A stretch of 64,000 nt of DNA, from positions 25,512-89,511 of the forward strand of contig NZ_GL732463.1 in NCBI RefSeq assembly GCF_000187585.1, given 5' to 3'. The notes beneath the pieces are model-generated. The model did no database searches. It saw only the letters and a list, made by a program, of their open reading frames with translations, and was not told where the DNA came from. The position numbers and the translations under genes are program-made. Shown here piece after piece: positions 53,075 to 61,102 of this stretch (positions are counted from its first letter, which is position 1; each line of letters starts with the position of its first letter). This DNA is from Streptococcus peroris ATCC 700780 (GTDB lineage: Bacteria; Bacillota; Bacilli; Lactobacillales; Streptococcaceae).

Positions 53075-55726
53075 ATGGCTGATAAAAAAACCGTAACACC
53101 TGAAGAAAAGAAACTTGCTGCTGAAAAGCATGTAGATGGTTTAGTACAAAAAGCTTTAGTTGCGCTAGAAGAAATGCGTAAATTAAATCAAGAACAAGTT
53201 GACTACATCGTAGCAAAAGCATCTGTAGCTGCCCTTGATGCGCACGGAATTCTTGCTCAGCACGCAGTAGAAGAAACTGGACGCGGTGTGTTTGAAGATA
53301 AGGCAACAAAAAATTTATTTGCCTGCGAACACGTAGTTAACAATATGCGTGGTGTCAAAACAGTTGGAGTTATCGAAGATGATCCAGTTACAGGTTTGAC
53401 TAAGATTGCTGAACCTGTAGGTGTTATCTGCGGTATCACTCCAACAACAAACCCAACTTCAACAGCTATTTTCAAATCATTGATTGCTTTGAAAACACGT
53501 AACCCAATCGTTTTTGCCTTCCACCCATCAGCGCAAGAATCATCAGCTCACGCAGCACAAATCGTTCGTGATGCAGCAATTGCAGCTGGTGCTCCTGAAA
53601 ACTGTGTTCAATGGATTACAAAGCCTTCAATGGAAGCAACTGGAGCACTTATGAACCACGAAGGTGTTGCAACTATTCTCGCAACTGGTGGGAATGCTAT
53701 GGTTAAAGCTGCATACTCATGTGGGAAACCAGCTCTAGGGGTAGGTGCCGGGAACGTTCCAGCCTATGTAGAAAAATCAGCTGACCTCCGTCAAGCTGCT
53801 CATGATATCGTTATGTCTAAATCATTTGATAACGGTATGGTCTGTGCGTCAGAACAAGCAGTTATTATCGATAAAGAAGTTTACGATGAATTTGTAAAAG
53901 AATTCAAGTCATATCACACTTATTTTGTAAACAAGAAAGAGAAAGCTCTTCTTGAAGAATTCTGTTTTGGTGTGAAAGCTAACAGCAAAAACTGTGCGGG
54001 TGCTAAACTAAACGCAAACATCGTTGGTAAACCAGCTGCATGGATTGCGGAACAAGCTGGATTCAGTGTTCCAGAAGGAACAAATATCTTGGCTGCAGAA
54101 TGTGCAGAAGTAGGACCAAAAGAACCATTAACTCGTGAAAAATTGTCACCAGTTATTGCAGTTCTAAAAGCTAAAGATACTGAAGATGGTCTTAAAAAAG
54201 CACGTCAAATGGTTGAGTTCAACGGGCTTGGCCACTCAGCAGCTATCCATACAAAAGATGAAGCTCTTGCTAAACGCTTTGGTACAGAAATCAAAGCAAT
54301 GCGTATTATCTGGAACTCTCCATCTACTTTCGGTGGTATCGGTGACGTATACAATGCCTTCATTCCTTCATTGACACTTGGATGTGGTTCATATGGTCAC
54401 AATTCAGTTGGTGATAACGTGAGTGCAATCAACCTTCTAAACATCAAGAAAGTAGGGAAACGTAGAAATAATATGCAATGGTTTAAAGTTCCTTCAAAAA
54501 TTTACTTCGAACGCAATTCTATCCAATACCTTCAAACATGTGAAGATATTGAGCGCGTGATGATTGTTACAGATAAATCTATCGAAAGACTCGGTTTCGT
54601 TCAACGTGTTATTGATCAGTTGAACAAACGTAGTAACCGTGTAACTATCGAAGTTTTCTCAGATGTTGAACCAGATCCGGATATCACAACTGTAGAACGC
54701 GGTGCCGAAGTGATGAAAGCATTCGCACCAGACACAATCATCGCGCTTGGTGGTGGTTCTCCAATGGATGCTGCTAAAGTAATGTGGCTCTTCTACGAAC
54801 AACCAGAAATTGACTTCCGTGATTTGGTTCAAAAATTCATGGATATCCGTAAACGTGCCTTCCGCTTCCCATCACTTGGTAAGAAAGCGAAATACATCGG
54901 TATTCCAACAACTTCAGGTACAGGTTCAGAAGTAACACCGTTTGCCGTTATCTCTGACAAGAAAAACAACCGCAAATACCCATTGGCTGACTACTCATTG
55001 ACGCCAACTATTGCGATTGTTGACCCAGCTTTGGTTGAATCAGTTCCTGACTTTATCGCTGCAGATACAGGTATGGATGTGTTGACACACGCGACTGAAG
55101 CTTATACTTCAAACTTTGCTAACGATTATACAGATGGTATCGCTCTTCAAACAATCAAACTTGTCTTTGAATGGTTAGAAAAATCTGTTAAAACAGCTGA
55201 CCCAGAAGCTCGTGAAAAAATGCATAATGCTTCTACAATGGCTGGTATGGCCTTTGCCAACGCCTTCCTTGGTATGAGCCACTCAATGGCTCACAAGATT
55301 GGTGGTGTTCACCATACTGTTCACGGCCGTACAAATGCAATCTTACTTCCATACGTTATCCGTTACAACGGAACTCGTCCATCTAAGACGACTACATGGC
55401 CTAAATACAACTACTGGAAAGCTGATGAAAAATTCCAAGATATCGCTAAAATGCTTGGTTTGCCTCACTCAACTCCAGAAGAAGCAGTTGAAGCTTATGC
55501 CAAAGCAGTTTACGAACTTGGTGTTGCAGTAGGAATCAAGATGAACTTCAAGGATCAAGGAATTGATGAAAAAACTTGGAAAGACAGCTTGCATGAAATT
55601 GCCTTGCTTGCTTACGAAGACCAATGTTCACCAGCAAACCCACGTTTACCGATGGTAGCTGATATGGAAGAAATCATGGCAGATGCTTACTATGGTTATG
55701 CAGAACGTCCAGGACGTCGTAAATAA
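53075..55726 (+). CDS. adhE: Bifunctional acetaldehyde-CoA/alcohol dehydrogenase
   Basis: AdhE (883 aa) reduces acetyl-CoA to ethanol in two NADH-dependent steps and forms spirosomes. Residues 1 to about 440 are the aldehyde dehydrogenase half (VICGITPTTNPTSTAIFKSL; catalytic Cys in MVCASEQAV). Residues about 460-883 are the iron-dependent alcohol dehydrogenase half (ALGGGSPMDAAKVMWLFYE, HATEAYTSN, HSMAHKIGGVHHTVHGRTNA). I chose ATG 53075 after TGGAGG; an in-frame GTG at 53027 lies at the transcription start. Confidence 0.97.
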   Translation: MADKKTVTPEEKKLAAEKHVDGLVQKALVALEEMRKLNQEQVDYIVAKASVAALDAHGILAQHAVEETGRGVFEDKATKNLFACEHVVNNMRGVKTVGVIEDDPVTGLTKIAEPVGVICGITPTTNPTSTAIFKSLIALKTRNPIVFAFHPSAQESSAHAAQIVRDAAIAAGAPENCVQWITKPSMEATGALMNHEGVATILATGGNAMVKAAYSCGKPALGVGAGNVPAYVEKSADLRQAAHDIVMSKSFDNGMVCASEQAVIIDKEVYDEFVKEFKSYHTYFVNKKEKALLEEFCFGVKANSKNCAGAKLNANIVGKPAAWIAEQAGFSVPEGTNILAAECAEVGPKEPLTREKLSPVIAVLKAKDTEDGLKKARQMVEFNGLGHSAAIHTKDEALAKRFGTEIKAMRIIWNSPSTFGGIGDVYNAFIPSLTLGCGSYGHNSVGDNVSAINLLNIKKVGKRRNNMQWFKVPSKIYFERNSIQYLQTCEDIERVMIVTDKSIERLGFVQRVIDQLNKRSNRVTIEVFSDVEPDPDITTVERGAEVMKAFAPDTIIALGGGSPMDAAKVMWLFYEQPEIDFRDLVQKFMDIRKRAFRFPSLGKKAKYIGIPTTSGTGSEVTPFAVISDKKNNRKYPLADYSLTPTIAIVDPALVESVPDFIAADTGMDVLTHATEAYTSNFANDYTDGIALQTIKLVFEWLEKSVKTADPEAREKMHNASTMAGMAFANAFLGMSHSMAHKIGGVHHTVHGRTNAILLPYVIRYNGTRPSKTTTWPKYNYWKADEKFQDIAKMLGLPHSTPEEAVEAYAKAVYELGVAVGIKMNFKDQGIDEKTWKDSLHEIALLAYEDQCSPANPRLPMVADMEEIMADAYYGYAERPGRRK

Positions 55727-55740
55727 TCGTTTATCAGCCT

Positions 55741-55771
55741 AGAGACAGGAGAAATCCTGTCTCTATTTTTT
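55741..55771 (+). terminator. Terminator after adhE
   Basis: AGAGACAGGA-GAAA-TCCTGTCTCT followed by ATTTTTT. Confidence 0.93.
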
Positions 55772-55809
55772 GTAAAATTAATTGAAAAATGTTAGAATGA
55801 GCATGTAAG

Positions 55810-55837
55810 TTGATTTGAATTTCAAAGTTTTTATAAT
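55810..55837 (+). promoter_or_regulatory. Promoter of the HTH regulator gene
   Basis: TTGATT at 55810-55815, a 16-bp spacer and TATAAT at 55832-55837. The leader to GTG 55851 would be very short but includes GAGGG. Confidence 0.55.
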
Positions 55838-55850
55838 GATGTGAGGGTAA

Positions 55851-56771
55851 GTGCGAGCAGTGAATGAATTAGGAGATAAGGTACGGCTACTTAGAGAAGA
55901 GAAAGGACTTAGTCGTCCAGTTTTTTGTGGAGATGAGTCAGAACTGTCAGTTCGTCAGTTGGTCCGCATCGAAAAAGGAGAATTTCGTCCTACGATAAAA
56001 ACACTAGAATACATTGCGGATAGGCTAGGCATTCCATCTTATGTCTTGATGCCAGACTATAAGGAATTACCCAAGCGTTACCAAGAATTAAAATACTTTC
56101 TTCTTCATCATCCTGACTATGGAGACAAAGAGTTACAGGAACAGAAGGAAGAATATTTTGATGAGATTTTTGAATGTTTTTATGATGATTTGCCACGTGA
56201 TGAGAAAGTACTAGTGGATTGTCTTCAAGCTATAGATGAAGTGAGAGCGACTAGTAATTCCTTATACGGAAGCAGTGTGATGGAAGACGGTCTTCAAGAC
56301 TTACTATCCAGAGATGTATATAAAGTTGAGGACCTTTTGAAATTGAGACTGTATTTCAACTGTCAGTTAATGGATGGTTTAAATGTGGGTGAGATAAAAG
56401 AATCTGAGCATGAAACCATTCTTTGTTTTCATGACAAACTAAGTTCTCAGGTTGATAAGATAGAGTTCGATTGTTTGGACTTGCTTAGAGATTCCTTGTT
56501 AGCTTCTTTAGCTTGTATAGAAATTATGGGACTGTTTCATTATTTTAAGAGGGCAGTTGAAACGTTAAATAAAATAGGGCAAAAAACACGAGATTTTCAA
56601 AAACAACCGATTGTCTTGATGGTGGAGTGGAAATATTATATTCAGACGGATTATGAAACAGCCAAACAAAAGTATGAAGAAGCAAAAATGATGGCGAAAA
56701 TGTTTGACAATGAGAAGTTAATCGTTAGTTTAGATAATGAATGGACGGAGGATCTAGAAAAATATCGTTAA
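55851..56771 (+). CDS. XRE-family regulator, RRNPP-like (helical repeat C terminus)
   Basis: This 306-aa protein has an N-terminal HTH (about residues 5-62, LGDKVRLLREEKGLS to IEKGEFRPTIKTLEYIADRLG) and a long all-helical C-terminal region with TPR-like character (YETAKQKYEEAKMMAKMF). The layout is that of RRNPP quorum-sensing regulators (Rgg, PlcR, TprA), which bind short peptides; no partner peptide gene was identified. It starts at GTG 55851, or 55860. The ABC exporter genes downstream, separated by a terminator, are possible targets. Confidence 0.82.
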   Translation: MRAVNELGDKVRLLREEKGLSRPVFCGDESELSVRQLVRIEKGEFRPTIKTLEYIADRLGIPSYVLMPDYKELPKRYQELKYFLLHHPDYGDKELQEQKEEYFDEIFECFYDDLPRDEKVLVDCLQAIDEVRATSNSLYGSSVMEDGLQDLLSRDVYKVEDLLKLRLYFNCQLMDGLNVGEIKESEHETILCFHDKLSSQVDKIEFDCLDLLRDSLLASLACIEIMGLFHYFKRAVETLNKIGQKTRDFQKQPIVLMVEWKYYIQTDYETAKQKYEEAKMMAKMFDNEKLIVSLDNEWTEDLEKYR

Positions 56772-56784
56772 ATAGGTTAATAAG

Positions 56785-56821
56785 AGTGACATTTCTGTCA
56801 TTGGAGAAATGTCGCTTTTTT
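56785..56821 (+). terminator. Terminator after the regulator gene
   Basis: GACATTTCT / AGAAATGTC with an 8-base loop, followed by GCTTTTTT. Confidence 0.88.
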
Positions 56822-56829
56822 GTTACAAT
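56821..56829 (+). promoter_or_regulatory. Extended -10 of the ABC transporter genes
   Basis: TGT-TACAAT, about 120 bp before the ATPase ATG; no clear -35. Confidence 0.45.
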
Positions 56830-56948
56830 GAATTCGAAAAAAAGAAGGAATTTTTTTGAATCTGATTCTGTTAGATTAATTTATATTAGTATTGTTTATT
56901 TTAGTTTGTATCGGTACACGATAACACAAGTGATTAAAGGAGATTATA

Positions 56949-57632
56949 ATGTCCATTTTATCCATTAAAAATATTTCAAAATTTTACGCCTTGGATGGTA
57001 ATAATCAAGAACAGGCTCTAAGGAATATTAACCTGCAAATTGCTGAAGGGAAAATCACTGCGATTTATGGTCCGTCAGGCTGTGGAAAAACCAGTCTATT
57101 GAATATCATCAGTGGTCTTGATAGAGAGTATGAGGGAGTTTTAGAATTTAAAAGAGCCTCACTCCGTGAGCTATCAGAGATTGAACTAACTCAATTTCGC
57201 AAAGATAATATTGGATTTGTCTTTCAAAACTTCAATCTTATTCCCCACCAGTCTGTTTTGGACAATGTTAAGTTGCCTCTCTATGTCAAAGATTTATCGG
57301 ATAAAGAAATGACAAGGATCGCTCAGGAACAACTTATCAGTCTAGGGATGGAGCCTTTTATGGCCAAGAATGTAAAACAACTTTCTGGTGGGCAAAAGCA
57401 ACGTGTAGCCATTGCACGTGCTCTGGTAAACCAACCAGATATGATTGTAGCTGATGAGCCAACTGGGTCACTGGATTCCCAATCCCAAGAAATGGTATTA
57501 GAAGTATTTAAAAGTTTAGCCAAAGCTGGGAAAACAGTACTGATTGTTACTCATAACCCGGAGGTTACTGAATATGCAGATGTGATTATCAAAATGAAGG
57601 ATGGTGAAATCGTTGAAGAAGTCAAAAAATAA
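56949..57632 (+). CDS. ABC transporter ATP-binding protein (MacB/LolD type)
   Basis: This 227-aa ATPase has Walker A GPSGCGKTSLLNI (about residues 39-51), the signature LSGGQKQRVAIARAL, Walker B MIVADEPTGSLDSQ and the H-loop VTHNPE. It pairs with the FtsX-like permease that overlaps its 3' end. Such pairs export peptides or act in antimicrobial-peptide resistance. The SD-AUG region GGAGATTATAATG (56939-56951) matches the csRNA at 12 of 13 positions. Confidence 0.93.
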   Translation: MSILSIKNISKFYALDGNNQEQALRNINLQIAEGKITAIYGPSGCGKTSLLNIISGLDREYEGVLEFKRASLRELSEIELTQFRKDNIGFVFQNFNLIPHQSVLDNVKLPLYVKDLSDKEMTRIAQEQLISLGMEPFMAKNVKQLSGGQKQRVAIARALVNQPDMIVADEPTGSLDSQSQEMVLEVFKSLAKAGKTVLIVTHNPEVTEYADVIIKMKDGEIVEEVKK

Positions 57633-58902
57633 AGGATTGTCCTTTAAAAACAAATTCAAACTTTCTTTAAGTAACTTTATGGAAAGAAAGTGGCGTAACT
57701 TGTTGATTGCAGTAGCAACCTCGATTGGTTTTGTAGGCGTGTTGATTTCTTTTGGTCTAGGAAATGCCTTGATTTCGATGATTGATGAAAATACCAATGG
57801 TGGCAAGCTCCCTTCCCAAGCTCAGATTGCACTGAATTCCAGCGTTGCTGGCAGAGGTTTTCTAAACCAAGATGATAAGAACTACATCACAGACACGATT
57901 GGGAAAGAAAATATTAAATATCTAGAAAGTCCTTTTAGCATGACCATGTCAAAGATTAGCATAGACGGACACGAAGTAGATTTTAGCCAATCCATGCCTT
58001 CTTATGCTCAAGTCGTGAGTTTGTATGAAGATACAAGTATTTCTGTTAGTAGCAATGAAAAAGAAAAAGTGCTAGCAGGCACTCTTTATACGGATGTTAA
58101 CGAGCAGGGATTGACGATTCCGATGAGTTTGCTCAAAAATTGGAATGAACAAACAGGGAAAAATCTAACAGCTAGTGATGTTATTGGCAAGCCAGTCTCA
58201 GCAACCATTGTAGAAAATGCTGCTGAAGGTAGCAAGTTGGCAGATTTTCAAACTCATATTGTGCGTGTCATCAATGACGAAGATGATGCAGAGGAAAGCA
58301 ATAGTTTTATGGCTTCTAACCAGATGGAAACGATCTTAAAAGAAGCTGGATTTACAAAGGCTGTATCCTATTTTATTCTGGAACTTAAAGATCCTTCTCG
58401 TACGAAAACAGCAATAGAAGAATTGCAGAAAAATAAGAAGTATACAGTTCTTTCTCAACAGGCAGTTCTTAATATTGTGATTACTTTTATTCGTGTTATT
58501 CAGGGGCTCTTGATTGTACTTTCTTCACAAGCTATTGTGGTGGCTGCAGTTATGATAGGGATCATTATTTACATCAATATTATGCAACGTTCTAAAGAAA
58601 TTGGTGTCATGAAGGCAGTTGGTTATCAAAATAGAGATGTGAAAGGAATTTTTATCTATGAGGCACTGTGGATTGTTATGATTGCCTTGTTTATAGCATT
58701 TGTGATTGCGCAAGGTTTAGGAAGTATAGCGAATGTAGTTGTGAATCATTTCTATCCGTCTATCTCTAAAGTTTTTGAATTGAACTTCCTCTCTATTTTT
58801 AGCACACTAGTTTTTGCTTTACTACTTGGGTATATTTCAGCTTACTTTCCAGCCCGTAAGATTAGTAAAATGGATCCAGTAGAATCTCTACGCTATGAAT
58901 AA
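57613..58902 (+). CDS. ABC transporter permease, FtsX/MacB family
   Basis: This permease (429 aa from TTG 57613, or 433 from ATG 57601) has one N-terminal helix (NLLIAVATSIGFVGVLISFG), an extracellular domain of about 220 residues and three C-terminal helices with the FtsX segment MQRSKEIGVMKAVGYQNRDV. It overlaps the ATPase gene. The SD GAAGGATGG fits the TTG start better than the ATG. Substrate unknown. Confidence 0.9.
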   Translation: MKKSKNKGLSFKNKFKLSLSNFMERKWRNLLIAVATSIGFVGVLISFGLGNALISMIDENTNGGKLPSQAQIALNSSVAGRGFLNQDDKNYITDTIGKENIKYLESPFSMTMSKISIDGHEVDFSQSMPSYAQVVSLYEDTSISVSSNEKEKVLAGTLYTDVNEQGLTIPMSLLKNWNEQTGKNLTASDVIGKPVSATIVENAAEGSKLADFQTHIVRVINDEDDAEESNSFMASNQMETILKEAGFTKAVSYFILELKDPSRTKTAIEELQKNKKYTVLSQQAVLNIVITFIRVIQGLLIVLSSQAIVVAAVMIGIIIYINIMQRSKEIGVMKAVGYQNRDVKGIFIYEALWIVMIALFIAFVIAQGLGSIANVVVNHFYPSISKVFELNFLSIFSTLVFALLLGYISAYFPARKISKMDPVESLRYE

Positions 58903-58941
58903 GTGTAAAAAGAAACTAACATAGAAAATCAAGGCCAGCGC

Positions 58942-58970
58942 TTGCAATTTAGCTTAAATAGTTATATAAT
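58942..58970 (+). promoter_or_regulatory. gap promoter
   Basis: TTGCAA at 58942-58947, a 17-bp spacer and consensus TATAAT at 58965-58970. Confidence 0.85.
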
Positions 58971-59056
58971 AAAAACGTTGAAAGGTGATTTGTAGTGATT
59001 CAAGTTACTCTTTTCACAATAAAATTTTCATGATTTTCATAAGGAGGAAATCACTA

Positions 59057-60067
59057 ATGGTAGTTAAAGTTGGTATTAACGGTTTCGGTCGTATCGGACG
59101 TCTTGCTTTCCGTCGTATCCAAAACGTAGAAGGTGTTGAAGTTACTCGCATCAACGACCTTACAGATCCAGTTATGCTTGCACACTTGTTGAAATACGAC
59201 ACAACTCAAGGTCGTTTCGACGGTACTGTGGAAGTTAAAGAAGGTGGATTCGAAGTTAACGGCAAATTCGTTAAAGTTTCTGCTGAACGCGATCCAGAAC
59301 AAATCGACTGGGCTAACGACGGTGTAGAAATCGTTCTTGAAGCAACTGGTTTCTTTGCTACTAAAGCAGCTGCTGAAAAACACTTGCATGCTGGTGGTGC
59401 TAAGAAAGTTGTTATCACTGCTCCTGGTGGATCAGATGTTAAAACAGTCGTATTTAACACTAACCACGATATTCTTGATGGTACTGAAACAGTTATCTCA
59501 GGTGCTTCATGTACTACAAACTGTTTGGCTCCAATGGCTAAAGCTCTTCATGACAACTTCGGTATCGTTGAAGGTTTGATGACTACTATCCACGGTTACA
59601 CTGGTGACCAAATGGTTCTTGACGGACCACACCGTAAAGGTGACCTTCGCCGTGCTCGTGCTGCTGCAGCTAACATCGTTCCTAACTCAACTGGTGCTGC
59701 TAAAGCAATCGGTTTGGTTATCCCTGAATTGAACGGTAAATTGGACGGAGCTGCTCAACGTGTTCCTGTACCAACTGGTTCAGTAACTGAATTGGTAGCA
59801 GTTCTTGACAAAAACGTTACTGTTGATGAAGTAAACGCAGCTATGAAAGCAGCTTCTAACGAATCATACGGATACACTGAAGATCCAATCGTATCTTCTG
59901 ATATCGTAGGTATGTCATTCGGTTCATTGTTTGACGCAACTCAAACTAAAGTCCTTGATGTTGACGGTAAACAATTGGTTAAAGTTGTTTCATGGTATGA
60001 CAACGAAATGTCTTACACTTCACAACTTGTTCGTACTCTTGAATACTTCGCTAAAATCGCTAAATAA
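59057..60067 (+). CDS. gap: Glyceraldehyde-3-phosphate dehydrogenase
   Basis: GAPDH (336 aa) makes 1,3-bisphosphoglycerate in glycolysis. The NAD fold starts [19 protein letters not shown], and the catalytic Cys is in [16 protein letters not shown] (about residue 152). I chose ATG 59057 after AAGGAGG. In streptococci it is also surface-exposed. Monocistronic, with a strong promoter and terminator. Codon use is strongly biased, as expected of a highly expressed gene. Confidence 0.97.
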   Translation: MVVKVGINGFGRIGRLAFRRIQNVEGVEVTRINDLTDPVMLAHLLKYDTTQGRFDGTVEVKEGGFEVNGKFVKVSAERDPEQIDWANDGVEIVLEATGFFATKAAAEKHLHAGGAKKVVITAPGGSDVKTVVFNTNHDILDGTETVISGASCTTNCLAPMAKALHDNFGIVEGLMTTIHGYTGDQMVLDGPHRKGDLRRARAAAANIVPNSTGAAKAIGLVIPELNGKLDGAAQRVPVPTGSVTELVAVLDKNVTVDEVNAAMKAASNESYGYTEDPIVSSDIVGMSFGSLFDATQTKVLDVDGKQLVKVVSWYDNEMSYTSQLVRTLEYFAKIAK

Positions 60068-60081
60068 TTCCTGAGTCAATT

Positions 60082-60109
60082 AAAGCAAGGCCGACTGGCC
60101 TTGCTTTTT
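60082..60109 (+). terminator. Terminator after gap
   Basis: AAAGCAAGGCC-GACT-GGCCTTGCTTT is a perfect stem with T tail. Confidence 0.94.
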
Positions 60110-60119
60110 GCTTATAATA

Positions 60120-60150
60120 AAAATGGATGATGAAATCATCCATTTTGTTT
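60120..60150. terminator. Bidirectional terminator between gap and the rluD-like gene
   Basis: AAAATGGATGA-TGAAA-TCATCCATTTT with T/A tails on both sides; mainly serves the minus-strand gene. Confidence 0.85.
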
Positions 60151-61011
60151 TAATTCTCTTTCAAATGTATCTGATAGCGCAGTAAAACTTAATTTTTTTA
60201 AAGTTAGAGGGTGGATAAAGGATAGCTTAAATGCGTGAAGCATCAGTCTGCTAGTTTTGGAATGTGGGTTGTAGAGGGGGTCTCCGAGGATTGGGTGCCC
60301 GTGGTGAGATAGATGAACTCGAATTTGATGAGTTCGTCCTGTTTTCAATTTACAGCGAACGAGACTGGTTTTGTTTTGGAATTGCTTTAACCGAGTTACT
60401 TGGGTTTCAGCGCATTGACCGTTTTTCGGGTCAACTATCCGTTTTCTACGATCATGGCGATTGCGACCGAGTTTGTCTCGAAAGATAAGTTCTTTAGCCT
60501 CTATTTTTCCATCCACTAGAGCCCAGTATTCTCGGGAAATTTCTTTTTTCTCTAATAATCGGTTTAGGATGGGGAGTATGAATGGATTTTTAGCAAATAG
60601 TACGAGACCACTCGTTTCCTTATCTAGCCGATGAATAACATAGCAGGTTTGCCCGACATAGGCGGAGACATGATTAAGAAGGGCAATCTCATCAGGTTGA
60701 TTTCCATGTGTTTTCATACCTTCGGGTTTATTGACGACAATTAAATGTTGGTCTTGATAGATTTCTTTTACAAGTTTGGGGTCTCCCGGAGTAATTTCTT
60801 TTACAGGATAATCTTCCTCGTCAAAAATCAATTGACATTCGTCTCCTGCTTTAATGGTTTGGTGCCAGTGAACTTCTTCTTGATTGACGAGGATGTTTTT
60901 TTTAACCCTCAAAAAATGACGTATTTTTCGAGGGATTAACAATTGCTCTTCCAGAAAAAATTTGACTGTCATTTCAGGCAAAGCATCAGGTATAGTAAAG
61001 GTAAATTTCAT
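60136..61011 (-). CDS. RluA-family pseudouridine synthase
   Basis: This 291-aa RluA/RluD-family enzyme isomerises uridine to pseudouridine in rRNA or tRNA. The catalytic motif HRLDKETSGLVLFAKN (Asp in RLD) is near residue 130, and the C-terminal KTGRTHQIRVHLSHHGHPIL is conserved. The exact target is unknown. On the minus strand, TGT-TACAAT (61026-61018) lies six bases before the ATG with no SD, which predicts a leaderless mRNA. Confidence 0.92.
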   Translation of the reverse strand: MKFTFTIPDALPEMTVKFFLEEQLLIPRKIRHFLRVKKNILVNQEEVHWHQTIKAGDECQLIFDEEDYPVKEITPGDPKLVKEIYQDQHLIVVNKPEGMKTHGNQPDEIALLNHVSAYVGQTCYVIHRLDKETSGLVLFAKNPFILPILNRLLEKKEISREYWALVDGKIEAKELIFRDKLGRNRHDRRKRIVDPKNGQCAETQVTRLKQFQNKTSLVRCKLKTGRTHQIRVHLSHHGHPILGDPLYNPHSKTSRLMLHAFKLSFIHPLTLKKLSFTALSDTFERELKQNG

Positions 61012-61017
61012 ACAGAT

Positions 61018-61026
61018 ATTGTAACA
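61018..61026 (-). promoter_or_regulatory. Extended -10 six bases before the rluD-like ATG
   Basis: Minus strand TGT-TACAAT, then ATCTGT, then ATG at 61011. Divergent from the pbp2a promoter. Confidence 0.55.
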
Positions 61027-61084
61027 AAAATTAGTTTATTTGGACAGGGGAATTAGCTAAATTCTTGTCTTCCTATGGGGAAGA

Positions 61085-61102
61085 TGATAAAATAAACGCA
61101 TG
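61085..61102 (+). promoter_or_regulatory. Extended -10 six bases before the pbp2a ATG
   Basis: TGA-TAAAAT (61085-61093), then AAACGC, then ATG at 61100. There is no SD, so a leaderless start is predicted. Confidence 0.55.

Noticed and set aside
56828..56968. 46-codon ORF as a possible RRNPP signalling peptide
   Set aside because: Its ATG lies within the -10 box of the ABC operon promoter, it has no SD and it overlaps the ATPase start.
58930..58945. cre-like GCCAGCGCTTGCA before gap
   Set aside because: Three mismatches to the consensus; not supportable.
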